The notes under the pieces: model-generated | Told to the model about the DNA's origin: nothing | The model's database searches: none | What the model saw: only the letters and a program-made list of their open reading frames with translations | NCBI GenBank assembly: GCA_949318235.1 | Contig: OX439133.1 | Location: 6,334,020-6,398,019 of the forward strand | Direction of reading: 5' to 3' | DNA length: 64,000 nucleotides | Source of the DNA: Ecdyonurus torrentis | Taxonomy: Eukaryota; Arthropoda; Insecta; Ephemeroptera; Heptageniidae | Shown: positions 1 through 12,832 of the stretch, piece after piece | Layout of the letters: each line of letters begins with the position of its first letter | Numbering within the stretch: position 1 is the stretch's first letter | Program-made: the position numbers and the translations under genes

Positions 1-69
1 CTGTAAAATGAAGCATAAATTTCGTAATTTCTTATGTGTGCAAAGTAAACCAAATATTCATGAAAATGT

Positions 70-123
<54 letters not shown>

Positions 124-195
124 AAATTATTTAAAAAAAACTTCAAAAGAATTTTTTCTCTCAAAATTACAAAAAGGATGGTTTTATAGTGCTTT

Positions 196-511
196 TTAAA
201 GGCGTAGAACACCTTGAATAAAAAAGTTGCGTAATATCCTAACAAACCTGAAAATCAACGTTGATTTGGCCGGAGTCATTGATTTCTAATTTATTTTGCA
301 TTCACAAAATGCCGCTGCCGGTCACTGACGTCACAATTCGCCCGGTTTACGCGCGCGTGGACCAAGCGAGCTGTGACGTCAGTGACCGGCAATGGCATTT
401 TGTGAATGGAAAATAAATTAGAAATCAATGACTCCAGCCAAATCAACGTTGATTTTCAGGTTTGTTAGGATATTACGCAACTTTTTTGTTCAAGGTGTTC
501 TACGCCTTTAA
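196..511. mobile_element. Palindromic MITE, family TTAAAGGCGTAGAACACC (copy 1)
   Basis: The inverted halves start TTAAAGGCGTAGAACACCTT and end with the complement. The interior includes TGACGTCA twice around a GC-rich CGCGCG centre. TTAA at both tips suggests a TTAA target site. A second copy is at 54811-55122. Confidence 0.85.
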
Positions 512-535
512 CGTAAGTTTAAATAAATAAATATA

Positions 536-690
536 AAGGCCCGCGCAGCCGTCTTATTTTAATTCATATTAAATTAATTTAAGAAAATAAGCCACTGTGA
601 TGGCTGAAATTTGACTCTCAGCCAATCACAGCGGCTTATTTTCTTAAATTAATTTAATATTAAATAAAATAAGACGGCTGCGCGGGCCTT
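536..690. mobile_element. 155-bp foldback MITE (AAGGCCCGCGCAGCC ends)
   Basis: AAGGCCCGCGCAGCCGTCTT at the left is repeated inverted at the right, and the pairing runs nearly to the centre (GCCAATCACAGCG-type stem). It lies 24 bases after the preceding MITE. I see no other copy in the window. Confidence 0.82.
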
Positions 691-1615
691 AAGAATTAAA
701 TAAACAGGAAGAAAAAAAAAGTCAGTATATTATAATTAAATCCAACTATAGCCACACAATATCCAGAAAATTCCATAACACAACAAAATAAAGTTGTAAC
801 ATCCCCCTCTCTATAACTCAAGGTTGCACATGAATAAAAATTAACTTCATATTAAATTAAAGACTTTGAGTCACAATTATTTTGTGTGCCCTACTTCTCT
901 ACATGATCAAAAGATTTATTCGTTGCGTTGGAAAAATCTATAAATTTAGAGAGAACGGACACAAAGAAATAAACCATATGACCAATCAATTAATATCAAC
1001 TTTCATCATTCAAGCGTAATAGTTTTCATTGGGGGTTTTGGGTGAGAAACGAAGAAAAAAAGCTTATATCATCTACCCTCGTATCTTGCAGCATTGTGGA
1101 ACCTTTTTTTTTTTTTTTTTTTTTTTTGAGTATCTTCATTGAGGGAGAAAATATTAATAAGGGATATGATCTGCGGGATACAAGATACACTTTTACGTGT
1201 TTTAAGCTAATATTAAAATTAAAAAATAATAATAATAATAAAAAAAATCATTACGATAAACTCCATACGATGGATTTATAATGTTGGTAAATCCTATTCT
1301 TAGCTCATTAAAAATAATAACTAACTAACATGCAAAAAGTAAGGTATTTCGATAGATTAGGTAATCCAAAGAGAATATTGTTAATCAATTATCTGTTGCT
1401 TTTTAATTTATTTTATCCTTGAAGTTACAATTTTATTGCCCATTTGATCAATGTAATTTTGACCGGCAATACATGTCGCCAGCTGACCAGTACTTTTCAG
1501 CGGTAATGCTCTTTGGATTATGTACATAAGTTATCTACCTACTCGTACATTAGTAAAAAGCAGTAGTTGATTGTTATTTTTCCATTTTTGCGTGCTTTGG
1601 AGAACAACAAAAATG

Positions 1616-1650
<35 letters not shown>

Positions 1651-1923
1651 TTGGGCTTGGGGTATTTAAACATTAATAGTCATTTTCATTTATATTCATG
1701 CATTTGTTGTAACTTTGGGCAGCAACTTTTTTTTTCAATATGAGAATAATTATTTTGAAGCGCAAAGTTACAACAATAATACATAAATAATACTTGAAAG
1801 AGCCATTGAACATAAGTTATGTTTTATCAAATAATAAATAAGCAAATAAAATATAAATAAATGAAAGTAGTAACAACAATAAAAGGTTTTAAAAAGTAGT
1901 AATAACTTTTCCTTTTCAAATCA

Positions 1924-1966
<43 letters not shown>

Positions 1967-2520
1967 TATTTTGCCATTAAAAACAAACTAATCTATGCAA
2001 AAAAAGAAGCTTAGACAATTAGATTTTATAAGCTTGTATTCAAATTTAACAATACTAGAACTAAAGAGGGTGAGTGTGTGGGTGGACTTAATGGTATAAT
2101 TTAATATCAAATAATTTAGTATGACGTAGTTACGAAAGAGAGAAAGCGAGAGAGAGTTTTTGCTACGCCACAAACATCATGCCATATAGAATAAAGAGGA
2201 TTATTATTTGCCTTTGTGCGCAGTTGAAAATTTTACATGCATTTTTACATTGATTTTAAAGTAGAACAATCAAAACATTTCTATTTTTCTACCTTATTTT
2301 GTCGATTTTGTAAAAAAAAAAAATAATAAAAAAATAAATAAAAAAATAAATTTGCATTTTATTAAAAATAAGAAAGAGTAAATAATTCATAAAGTCCTCC
2401 TCTACTCAAAGCAAACAGATAAATCATGAAATTTAATGCAGCCACAATATCTTTTTTGTTTGTTTTTTTAACCTTTCGTAAATGTAAAGTATATTGGTTT
2501 TTCAATACATGATAACATAA
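691..2520. other. AT-rich non-coding DNA, no gene seen
   Basis: It contains an A run at 1617-1646, a T run at 1927-1964, a short inverted pair TGTTGTAACTTT/AAAGTTACAACAA at 1706-1773, and a (GA) patch near 2136-2156. A short frame around 1426-1530 with CPFDQCNF is not supported by splice sites. Confidence 0.6.
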
Positions 2521-2615
2521 AATTCAGGTCTACAATGGAAATTGAAAAACAAAGTTGTCTTTTTACAAGTTTTCTCCACTGTTTGTGAAGCTACTGGAGG
2601 GTCAAGACTCAAGAG
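2521..2615 (+). repeat. Dispersed repeat fragment (family of 58231-58476)
   Basis: CAGGTCTACAATGGAAATTG ... GTTTGTGAAGCTACTGGAGG matches the second half of the MITE at 58231-58476 (CAGGTCTACAATAGAGATTG ... GTTGTGAAGCTACAGAAGGG). A third relative is at 7722-7889. Confidence 0.6.
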
Positions 2616-2645
2616 ATATAATATGCATAATTATATATTTATGTA

Positions 2646-2979
2646 TTAAAGGAATAGACCAGAGAAAAACATATGTATTTATGTTACAAAACACTTGATG
2701 GTATTTACTTAAATAACACTAATTTGTCTCAAAACCCAACTGTAGTCCCGTAGCAGTGATCAGAATATTCGATTTATGCAACCCGCACAACATTTTTATA
2801 CTATAGTTTTTGCCTGTTTCTGACGTCATAAACAGAAATATTCACGCAAATTGCATACTTTACAGTTTTTTTACGCGCTCTTGTGAGGCCACATTTACAC
2901 TCTGGTAAAAATTATCATGAGTTTGTTGATCCTATTTTGTGTTAAAGGACATGTTGTTCCAAGTTTTCTATGCCTTTAA
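2646..2979 (-). mobile_element. MITE, family TTAAAGGCATAGAC (copy 1)
   Basis: Read on the minus strand, the element starts TTAAAGGCATAGAAAAC and ends GTCTATTCCTTTAA. The interior has GTTTATGACGTCAGAAACAG and GGGTTGCATAAATCGA, shared with copies at 10911, 18196 and 19181. The ends are imperfect inverted repeats with TTAA tips. Confidence 0.85.
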
Positions 2980-3044
2980 GGCAAGAAATCCATCGTGTTT
3001 AAATAAATAAAATTCAAATGTGAAATTTTACTTACTCAATTATT

Positions 3045-3089
3045 TCAGTACTCGAAATCAAAATCAGGAGGTTCGAAATTGGTACTCAC
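3045..3089 (-). CDS. Candidate terminal coding exon (15 codons with stop)
   Basis: Reading the minus strand, a pyrimidine-rich tract of T runs and G ends in TTTTAG at 3091-3090, a plausible acceptor. The 45 bases that follow read VSTNFEPPDFDFEY and then TGA. The acidic, aromatic, compositionally biased peptide is typical of a C-terminal tail and unlike the surrounding AT-rich noise. The frame is phase 0, which would fit the phase-0 donor of the exon at 62248, although 59 kb separates them. An alternative reading is that AG|GTGAGT is a donor, but the sequence before it is not exon-like. Not recognised. Support is moderate at best. Confidence 0.35.
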   Translation of the reverse strand: MSTNFEPPDFDFEY

Positions 3090-3398
3090 CTAAAACAAAA
3101 CAAAATCAATAATTAAACACAAGTAATCATTATAAAAAAAAATATGGCAATAATAATAATGTAATGGTAGCATAACTTTATTTACATCGCATTCACGGTG
3201 TTTCATGTACTCTTAGACGATGCTATATATTATATTTAATAAAATATTGTAATTAATATATATCAAAACACGCACAAAATGTTCTGAAATATATCCCATA
3301 GGCTATGCATTAAAAAAAATATATATTATGTATTTATATTTTTACTTAGCAAAAAAGAAAAAAAAAATCAAAGCGAGTGGTAAATTAAAGTAACTCCT

Positions 3399-3541
3399 CG
3401 TCTCTATCGCATCAAAATGTGCCAAGTGAAGTTATCACGAGCACGCCAAACGTTCCATCTGACAATGTAAACCCAATGTAGATGGAACGTTTGACGTACT
3501 CGTGACAACTTCACTTGGTAAATTTTCACGCGATAGAGACG
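3399..3541. mobile_element. 143-bp palindromic MITE
   Basis: CGTCTCTATCGC at the left pairs with GCGATAGAGACG at the right. The arms continue through GTGAAGTTGTCACGAG-like sequence and AACGTTCCATC to a short central loop. Single copy in the window. Confidence 0.8.
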
Positions 3542-3650
3542 TCCTTTCCTATCCTTTAGCAATACAGGATCATGTTCTTAATATTTTATTTATTATTATC
3601 GTTTTTTTTTTTTTAAAGAAGACCTGACAATACTAATAAGAAATACTAGT

Positions 3651-3950
3651 CTGTTCTGTAAAGTCTAGTGAGCTTCTTTAATAATTGGCTCCCCCCCCCC
3701 CCCCCCCCGCCCCATCCCCCAAATAATTGGTTGATGTTGTTTTTTGAACCGATAAAAGTTATAGTCGCTGTTGAGCATGAATCTTTTTTTTTTTTTTTTT
3801 TTATGTTTCGTTTATTTTTATTAGGTCTAAAGTTCTAAACGAAGAAAGAACAATGATCAACCATACATATAAACGTCGAAAACAGGTAGTGACGTCATGA
3901 TCAGGTGTTCTGAACAAACGAAAAATATCGAAGTTGGCTCAATATTTGTG
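3651..3950 (+). repeat. Dispersed repeat, GATAAAAG/AGTTCTAAACGAAGA family (copy 1)
   Basis: Segments GCCGATAAAAGT-like, GTTGAGCATG, AAAGTTCTAAACGAAGA and GACGTCATGATCAG are shared in order with 8067-8346 and partly with 46889-47100. It contains a run of about 19 C. No gene. Confidence 0.6.
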
Positions 3951-4556
3951 TGTAGTTTGCAGGTCGTACTTATTGTTAGTCATAATTTTAGCTCATAATA
4001 ACATGAAGTTTATGAAAAAGCAAATTGTGTTATAAAAAAACAGTCATATTATAAACCAATATTAAAATAATGAAAATCTTATCAAGGTATATAAGTATTT
4101 TCTTTTAAAAATGTATGAGATGAGGTTTGTTTGTTTTGTAACAATAAATCAGTATTCTTGAATGAAAGAATTGTTAATTCTATAAGACATATAATATAAG
4201 AGTACAGATAGAGAGGGAGAGAAAAACAGTACGTGCTTAGAATTTCATAGTGAGTCTGAAAGAGAGAGAGAGAGAGAGAAAAGTTTGGCGATATTTTCTC
4301 AAAGTCTATGCTTTTATAAATTCAAAGCTAAGCAGGTACCTACATCACTGTTATGTATATTATACTGTAGGAGAAAGAAATGACAAATATGTTTAGGATT
4401 TCTTGAAATAACATATAACATGAATACAAAATTTGATATTGGTAATATTTAATTTGCGTTACGATTAAAATAAAGCTGTGGATATATGAAATATGGAACA
4501 ATTTCTATTTTGTAGAAAACTAGCGATGTATTTTTTCATAATGTAAGGTAAATGAG
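3951..4556. other. AT-rich non-coding DNA, no gene seen
   Basis: Only short (GA) patches near 4205 and 4257-4280. Confidence 0.6.
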
Positions 4557-6068
<1,512 letters not shown>

Positions 6069-6267
6069 TATTGAAATAACTTGCATTTGAATTATAAAGG
6101 AACAACTGTTTTGAGGTCGACTTTAACCGAGTTCGCTCACATCCGCTTCCGTTTTCACTTATTACGCATGCGCAGTACTGCAAAACGGAAGCGGATGTAA
6201 GCGAACTCGCTTAAAGTCGACCTCAAAGCAGTTGTTCCTTTATAATTGAAATGCAAGTTATTTCAAT
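6069..6267. mobile_element. Palindromic MITE, family CAACTGTTTTGAGG (copy 1)
   Basis: The arms include CATTGAAATAACTTGCAT at the outside and GTCGACTTTAA, GCGAACTCG and CACATCCGCTTCCGTTTT inward. The centre is ACGCATGCGCAGTACTG. A second copy at 18178-18650 is split by another element. Confidence 0.82.
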
Positions 6268-6469
6268 GTTTAATGTAATGACGAATCGGGGCTTTCGGGC
6301 AATTTATAGAGGGGAATTAGTTATTGAAATGTAATTAATAAACGTAAATATTAACTTCAATGGAATCTACTGGTTAAACTATTTCTAAAAATTTGCTCAA
6401 AACAAGGTCTTAACTTTATGGAAACTTCCTCGTTCGCGACTTTCTTGTTTGCGAGAAAGAAGAGAGGTA

Positions 6470-6628
6470 ATTACAAACGGATGCACCCCCTTCTCTCTGA
6501 TTCTAATCAAGTTATAGAAATAAAATTTAACACGTATTAACTTCAACATTATATTGATCACCTGTAAAATTTTGGTGCTTATCTAGGGAAAATTGTTTTA
6601 GAAAAAGGGGTGCATCCGGTTGTAAAAA
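6470..6628. mobile_element. MITE, family TTACAAACGGATGCACCCC (copy 1)
   Basis: TTACAAACGGATGCACCCC at the left is inverted at the right (GGGGTGCATCCGGTTGTAAA). The interior includes GATTCTAATCAAGTT and ATATTGATCACC. A second copy is at 30194-30370. Confidence 0.72.
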
Positions 6629-6659
6629 TATCTTGTCTTATTTTAGCCAGGGTGTATAT

Positions 6660-7581
6660 AATTAGATATAATTGATGATTATCACTCTTAATTAATTCAA
6701 AATATTTTAAAAGTTGCTTCAAAGCTATCATTGCTGATAAATATCCTAATTCATGACATGTATTTGAAGTTAAGAGCACAACCCAGACATACGTAGAGCA
6801 CACTGATGTTGAATTTCTTAATGAAAGATGTATAAATTCATTGAAGTAACGAAATATATTTATAAATTCAAATTTAATAATAAAAATTAATATATACTAA
6901 GAAGTATTTCAATTGTAATTGTACCATTGTACCGCATAATATATAATTTTTAAAATTTTAATAAAATAATATAAAAATAATAAATAATAACAAAAATTAT
7001 TTAATTATAGATACATGCATTTCTTATATTAAATACGAGGGAATTAATAATTAATACATTATTAAATTATTATAAATAATAATCTAATTAACATTACATA
7101 CTGTAGCCTCATTAATATAAAATTAAAGATTAAATTTTTTAATAAATTCTGAATCATTCAAAATGCATTATAATAAAAATAAACAGCCAAATTTAAATTT
7201 TCTAAACCTATACATGAAAATGTCCCCCCCCCCTACATATTTGTGTATCCCACCACCTTGTAATGACCTTAATTATGATAAATTAATCAGTTTACTTTCA
7301 CTATACTAAACTCAATGTACACAAAAAGACAATACAATTTGATAAGAGTGTATGTTCTATGTTTAAATAATAATTTATCATATATACGTATGTACATAAA
7401 TATATACGGCAGTATCTTTATTGTTTAATTTGACTTTTAGGTGTATTTACATAATAACAAATTGTCATTGTTTTTGGAACAGATTCTCTGATTGAAAATT
7501 TTACTACGAGTCTTTTGGCAACAATGCATTTATATTCCTTTAATAAAGGTTGTTAAAAAAATACTGGTAAAAAATCGCAAA

Positions 7582-7633
<52 letters not shown>

Positions 7634-7721
7634 TTTTGAAATTTTCTAGTATACGTACAAACGGATAAATCATGAAATAGGATCATCAATATCATACAAT
7701 ACAAACATAAAATAATACGTA
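6660..7721. other. AT-rich DNA, no gene seen
   Basis: Ends in a T run at 7587-7630. Nothing with coding character. Confidence 0.6.
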
Positions 7722-7889
7722 TGCCCCTTAACCCTTTTGTACCCTCACAAACCGGGTTTCAAAAAATATAAAATACAACGCAACTTTCAAGACGTCATGA
7801 AATCCAGTTCTACAATTACAATAATAGAAATTGTAAAGCTGATTATTACTAAATTTTGAAAGTTTTTTCCCCAGTTTGTGAGGCTAAAG
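7722..7889 (+). repeat. Dispersed repeat copy (family of 58231-58476)
   Basis: CCCTTAACCCTTTTGTACCC ... TTCTACAATTACAAT...GAAATTGTAAA ... GTTTGTGAGGCTAAAG corresponds to 58231-58476. It is followed at 8067 by another dispersed repeat. Confidence 0.55.
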
Positions 7890-7981
7890 AAAAGTAAAAA
7901 AATATAAATTTGAGTGTGTATATATATCTTGTAATTTATCAATGAGCCCCCCCCCCTATTTTTAGAGTGTTGAATTCTTTT

Positions 7982-8011
7982 AAAAGGGGCGGGGGGGGGG
8001 GGGGGGGGGGG
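7982..8011. repeat. Poly(G) run of about 29 bases
   Basis: A G homopolymer interrupted once by C near its start. A C run occurs just upstream at 7946-7954, on the other side of a short spacer. Confidence 0.9.
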
Positions 8012-8066
8012 AATGCTCCCAGTTTTTAAAAATTGGTTGTTTACCATGCAAAATCTTGATATAAGC

Positions 8067-8346
8067 TTGTTCTCTAAAGTATAGTGAATCTCATTTATAG
8101 TGATTGGCTGACCAACAAAATAAGACACATTTATTGGCGGATCTTGTTTTTTAAGCCGATAAAAGTGAGTCGCATGTTGAGCATGGAACTTTTTTTTAGT
8201 GAAGTTTCATTCTTATCAGGCCCAAAGTTCTAAACGAAGAATAACAATAATAGACCATCCATATAAACATGTAGTAAACTGGTAACGACGTCATGATCAG
8301 ATGTTTTTAACAAAGGAAATTTTTCGAAGCTAGCTCAAGAGTTGTG
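8067..8346 (+). repeat. Dispersed repeat, GATAAAAG/AGTTCTAAACGAAGA family (copy 2)
   Basis: Collinear with 3651-3950: TCTAAAGTATAGTGA, AGCCGATAAAAGTGA, GTTGAGCATG, CCAAAGTTCTAAACGAAGA, GACGTCATGATCAGATG and AGCTCAA. Confidence 0.6.
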
Positions 8347-9102
8347 TTTAAACGAACTATAATTTTGTTTACGTTTATAAGACCCCATATTAATATAAAT
8401 AATCATTTTCTTTCTTATCTAAAAATTTAGGAATCTGAAAATTATAATTATACAGGTAAAGCAGCGATCCAGGTATTGCACCACTGGAAGTAAGGATTTA
8501 CCTGTATTAGCTAACCAATGTTTTGATGCTTTGTTTTTTTATCAGTATTTTCCAAATAGATGTATAGTATTTTAAAATGGATTTAAAATAAAATTCTACG
8601 TTAAATAGCACAGATGCAATAATTATTTTTTTACCATCAAAATTTTTGCAGAATTTTAATAGCGTTTGAAATATATGAAAAATTTTACGAATAAAAGAAT
8701 GCTTGCGATTCTTTATTGTAATAACATTTTTTTTAGACAGATATTATTAAAAAAAAAATAGAAAATATGAAACCGCAAAATAATGAGGAACACACAATGC
8801 TTTTGAAATGTTTGAAATTAACATTTTTTTAAAAAAAACTTAAACGAAAGAAAGAAAGAGAAAGAGAGAGACATGGATACTGCTTTAAAAATAGTAAAAA
8901 GCTCGCCAAGTAGTTTTTTTTTTTTTATTCATATTATATTTTTTAAGGGAATAACGAATTTTTTATTCTTCGTACATTATATGATTAAATAAAAAATTGT
9001 ATATTAAATACATTATGTAATAGCAAAATGGTCATCGTTGCTGAATTTTTTTATTACTATTTATATTATTGTGTGTGAGTGTGTGTTTTTCAAACGAGAG
9101 GT
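8347..9102. other. AT-rich DNA with a small hairpin
   Basis: TACAGGTAAA at 8453 is mirrored by TTTACCTGTA at 8496-8505, giving CAG|GTAAA donor-like sites on both strands. Nothing else stands out. Confidence 0.5.
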
Positions 9103-9417
<315 letters not shown>

Positions 9418-9591
9418 AGTAAAAGTGATATATATACGATATAGATACGTACTCTTTAAGTACTTGAGACTATAGTTTAATGTAACGAGTGCTTAGAGAT
9501 GCACTCACGCATAAAGCTACGTGATAAACAAGTCAGTATCATGATGATATACAGTGCAGTAAGTAGTGTGTGTGTGTACCTAAGTATTTAC

Positions 9592-9643
9592 CTCCACTTA
9601 GCGGCTGCTTGATAAAATATATTGCCAGCATCAGAGAAGAGAC
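9592..9643 (-). CDS. Candidate internal exon, 52 bases
   Basis: On the minus strand TTTTTGTCTGCAAG (acceptor-like) precedes 52 bases that end in GGAG followed by GTAAATAC (donor-like) at 9591-9584. One frame is open and reads LFSDAGNIFYQAAAKW; another open frame reads VSSLMLAIYFIKQPLSG. The first, with alanine-rich helical character, looks more protein-like. Family not recognised. There is no evidence linking it to other exons except strand. Confidence 0.27.
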
Positions 9644-9660
9644 CTTGCAGACAAAAATTA

Positions 9661-9687
9661 TTAATAGACATGTTTTCGTATATTATC

Positions 9688-9722
<35 letters not shown>

Positions 9723-10395
9723 GGTGCTCCGGACCATGAAGCATAATGTTTACCTAATGCTTTTTAATTTACATTTTTTTTTTTGTACGGTAACAGGCTT
9801 ACAAACACGCCTAACAATAAATGCAAATGTATAAGCAATAAGCGGGAGGAGCATGAATGAATGAACAAAAAAATGAAATTTAAAAAACATATAATATATA
9901 TTTTGGTCTCCAAAATACTTTACAGTACATATTTATTTTATTATTTTCATTGTTTATATGCATTCAAATCAAAAATATTGCATCATTTCAGCACGTCTTT
10001 AATACTGAAAAATATTGCATCATCTAAACACAACTTCAATAAAATAAAGAAATATTTAACAAATTCAAAAATAGATATTTAAAAATATTAAAAACAATAA
10101 GTGAATAAATTTTTAATACAAGTATAATTTATTTCTATGAATCAAACAAATTGTAGTGTTCCTGTTGCGTACAGAACTTAAATGTTCAATAAATTGAAAT
10201 GTATATTTGATATGTTAAGTCGCCTTGATTTGTCACAGACAAAAAGTTGGCTTCATTTCTTCATATATTAGACACAGCCATGATTAATTATATAGTTTTC
10301 AACAAGACAAGTTAATCATTTGTCCTATGTAAGCAGACAGTTACTAATGAAAGTTTGTCTCTTTTTTTCATGTACTATAATATCAAAATTTGAAA
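9661..10395. other. AT-rich DNA, no gene seen
   Basis: A T run lies at 9690-9721. Open frames here are low-complexity Lys/Ile/Phe. Confidence 0.6.
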
Positions 10396-10539
10396 GAGCT
10401 GGTATGGCCGAGTGGTGAAGGCAGCTGACTCGCAACTCTGTACTCCTTACCGAGCCACTGCTGGGTGCGTACGTGAAGTGTGAGAGCACAACACGTTGTG
10501 CGATAACACAATATGGCAAGAAAAAAAAAAAAAAAAAAA
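10396..10539 (+). mobile_element. tRNA-derived SINE-like element with A tail
   Basis: GGTATGGCCGAGTGGTGAAG followed by GCAGCTGACTCGCAACTCTG resembles the 5' half of a serine/leucine-type tRNA, with box A TGGCCGAGTGG and a D-loop-like GGTGAAGGC. No good box B follows; about 60 bases of body and a run of about 19 A finish it. A target duplication is not clear. It is not a functional tRNA gene. Confidence 0.62.
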
Positions 10540-10621
10540 GTGCATAATATATTTTGGTTTTTGGAAGTTTACAGCTTTTTACTATACTATATCGTTGTAA
10601 ATTATAGTGACCTTGCAGTGG

Positions 10622-10711
10622 AAAATTATTTCATTAGTTGGGCATAACTTAGTACAGTAACTTTGCTGTACTGAACACCAACTTCTCACTATGCCCAAAC
10701 GAAATAATTTT
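10622..10711. mobile_element. 90-bp foldback element
   Basis: AAAATTATTTCATTAGTTGG then GCATA at the left pairs with TATGCCCAAACGAAATAATTT at the right. The loop contains AGTACAGTAACTTTGCTGTACTG, itself a hairpin. Confidence 0.65.
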
Positions 10712-10910
10712 AATTAGTACCAGTACAACATAGTTAACTATGAAATACAGTAAGATTTATATTATAAACCTTGGAAATACAGTACAGTATCTAATTTTCG
10801 ACACGTATATCAAGTTGGCCGCCACACCCCAGCCTAATCGAATGAAACTTACCAAATATTTAAAATTTTGTGATCCCTATAACCGACGCATTAATTTCAA
10901 AAATTGTAAT

Positions 10911-11255
10911 TTAAAGCCATAGACCGCATAAAACAACATGTGCGTTTTAATGAATGAACACGAAATGGGATCTTCAAAACTGATGACAATTTTTACCGGA
11001 ATGTTAATGTAGCCCCACGAGAGAGTGTGAAAATACTGTAAAGTATGCGATTTGCGTGAAAATTCATGTTTATGACGTCAGAAACATGCAAAAATTAGCA
11101 TGAAAATGTTATGCGGGTTGCATAAATCGAATTTTCTAATCTCTGCTTCGGAGCTACTGTTGGGTTTTGAGACAAACTAATGTTATTTATGTCTATATCC
11201 CATCAAGTGGTTTGTGATATAAATGCTTATGTTTTTCTCCGGTTTATTTCTTTAA
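10911..11255 (+). mobile_element. MITE, family TTAAAGGCATAGAC (copy 2)
   Basis: Starts TTAAAGCCATAGACCGCATA and ends TCTCCGGTTTATTTCTTTAA. It shares ATGGGATCTTCAAAACT, TTTATGACGTCAGAAACATG and GGGTTTTGAGACAAACTAA with the other copies. Confidence 0.87.
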
Positions 11256-11965
11256 AAAAAAAAAATCAATACTGAATTTATCATAAAATAAATATTTTTA
11301 TTAAAAATTTAACATTCAATATATTATAAAAAAAATCAACATTTTATTTTATCTCTTCTCTTCCCTATAATAATCAATAATTTGTTATCAATCCACATAG
11401 CTAGTATCTTGTATAATCAATACATGATAAATATGTGATAATACCAATATAGATAACATGTATTATGTAAAAATATATAAATATAATATGTAATATTAAT
11501 ATATTATATCTAATCTGTGTCTCTCTGAGTGAGGGGTTTGTGACTATTTTATAAAAATAAACATTAACAATAAAATATTCAAGTTCAATCGCATGTCAAA
11601 ATTAAATTACTTTATATTCTCTATACAAATTTAAAGGTATATTTACATTACGTAGAAAAGTAGCTTGAAGATAACAAATACTCTGACTAAATTATCTGTT
11701 AATTATTTAAAAATTCAGTAAAATAACAATGTATCTATCTATAGCAATAATGACCTCTCATCAATGTAAAAAAGTATAATACATTATAATAGTAATAAAA
11801 ATAAGTAAAAGATGAGGCTAAATACTTGCTAATATTTAATAATTAAATAATTACATAATTTTTTTTAAATAAATGTTAAAAATATGCACTGAAAAATTTC
11901 CTGCAATATTTTTCATATATATATTATATTTTTTTAATTATTTTAATTGATTCATTTGGTTTATT

Positions 11966-11966
11966 A

Positions 11967-12057
<91 letters not shown>
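11966..12057. repeat. (TTGA)n microsatellite
   Basis: About 23 uninterrupted GATT/TTGA units. Confidence 0.96.
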
Positions 12058-12127
12058 TTTAAATAATATCGTATAAAAACATGAGCACTAAGTATGTATT
12101 AAATTTATTTATATACATTATTTTTTT

Positions 12128-12330
12128 ACACGCAAAGAATAAATTATATAATTGATGCATTTAAGTCATTATTATTTCAAAAATGATGCTAAATTAGAAT
12201 AATAGAAATAATTATGCTGAAAACAACAACAATATTTTATGCTTGTTAACATATTGTGCAGTATGTATCATAAATTGTGCTGTATTGAACAAATTGTGCT
12301 GAAAATGAGCTATAACATAGATTATTTACG
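12128..12330 (+). mobile_element. GCATAAAT-family repeat (copy)
   Basis: Begins ACACGCAAAGAATAAATTAT and contains AAATGATGCTAAATTAG, AATTATGCTGAA, TGTGCTGTATTGAACAAATT and ends near GAGCTATAACATAGATTATTTACG. Equivalent blocks occur at more than ten places in the window, for example 28922, 52702, 56955 and 59975. Confidence 0.65.
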
Positions 12331-12508
12331 TATTTGTATTTGTCTCTGTAACTTTTATCACATTTTTTTCTTCTCGTGTAACAGCACCTTATTTAATATG
12401 TGATAAAAAAAAAATCGCGTGATAGAATTTCATCAGTTTTAAAAGTAAAGAGGATTAAAAATATAATACTTAATTTTTATGTGTAATATTTATTAAGTGA
12501 TATTGTAA

Positions 12509-12546
<38 letters not shown>

Positions 12547-12660
12547 TATCTATTTCCATTATTACTATCCATAGCATTGATCTATAAATGATGTCTCTAA
12601 ATAAGATTATATCAAGATTAATAATAATGTAAGGTAAATAAATGTTCCCGTATACGTATA

Positions 12661-12832
12661 GATTGAATTAATATCTCAAGTATGGGAGAAAAATAATAAC
12701 ATGATAAAATTAACCGATTTTCCAAAGAAAATATAGCCAAAAACAAAGTTTGTCCTATATATTCTGAGCAATGTTATTCATTACTCCAGTATATGGATTC
12801 CAGGCGCATTAAATATGACGTCATGAGCATAC
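12661..12832 (-). mobile_element. TATAGGGTG-family MITE, truncated copy
   Basis: Carries the half of the family with GAATTAATATCTCAAGTATG, AAGAAAATATAGCC, AGCAATGTTATTCATTACTCC and ATATGACGTCATGAGCATA. The terminus with TTAACATGAATG is missing. Confidence 0.7.

Noticed and set aside
1426..1530. Zinc-finger-like CPFDQCNF in a plus-strand frame
   Set aside because: Only one C-x4-C-like pair, no following histidines, no splice sites; a 36-codon frame is expected by chance.
10396..10539. A genuine tRNA-Ser or tRNA-Leu gene
   Set aside because: The 5' half resembles a tRNA but there is no matching 3' half, no box B and no acceptor stem; the A tail points to a SINE.
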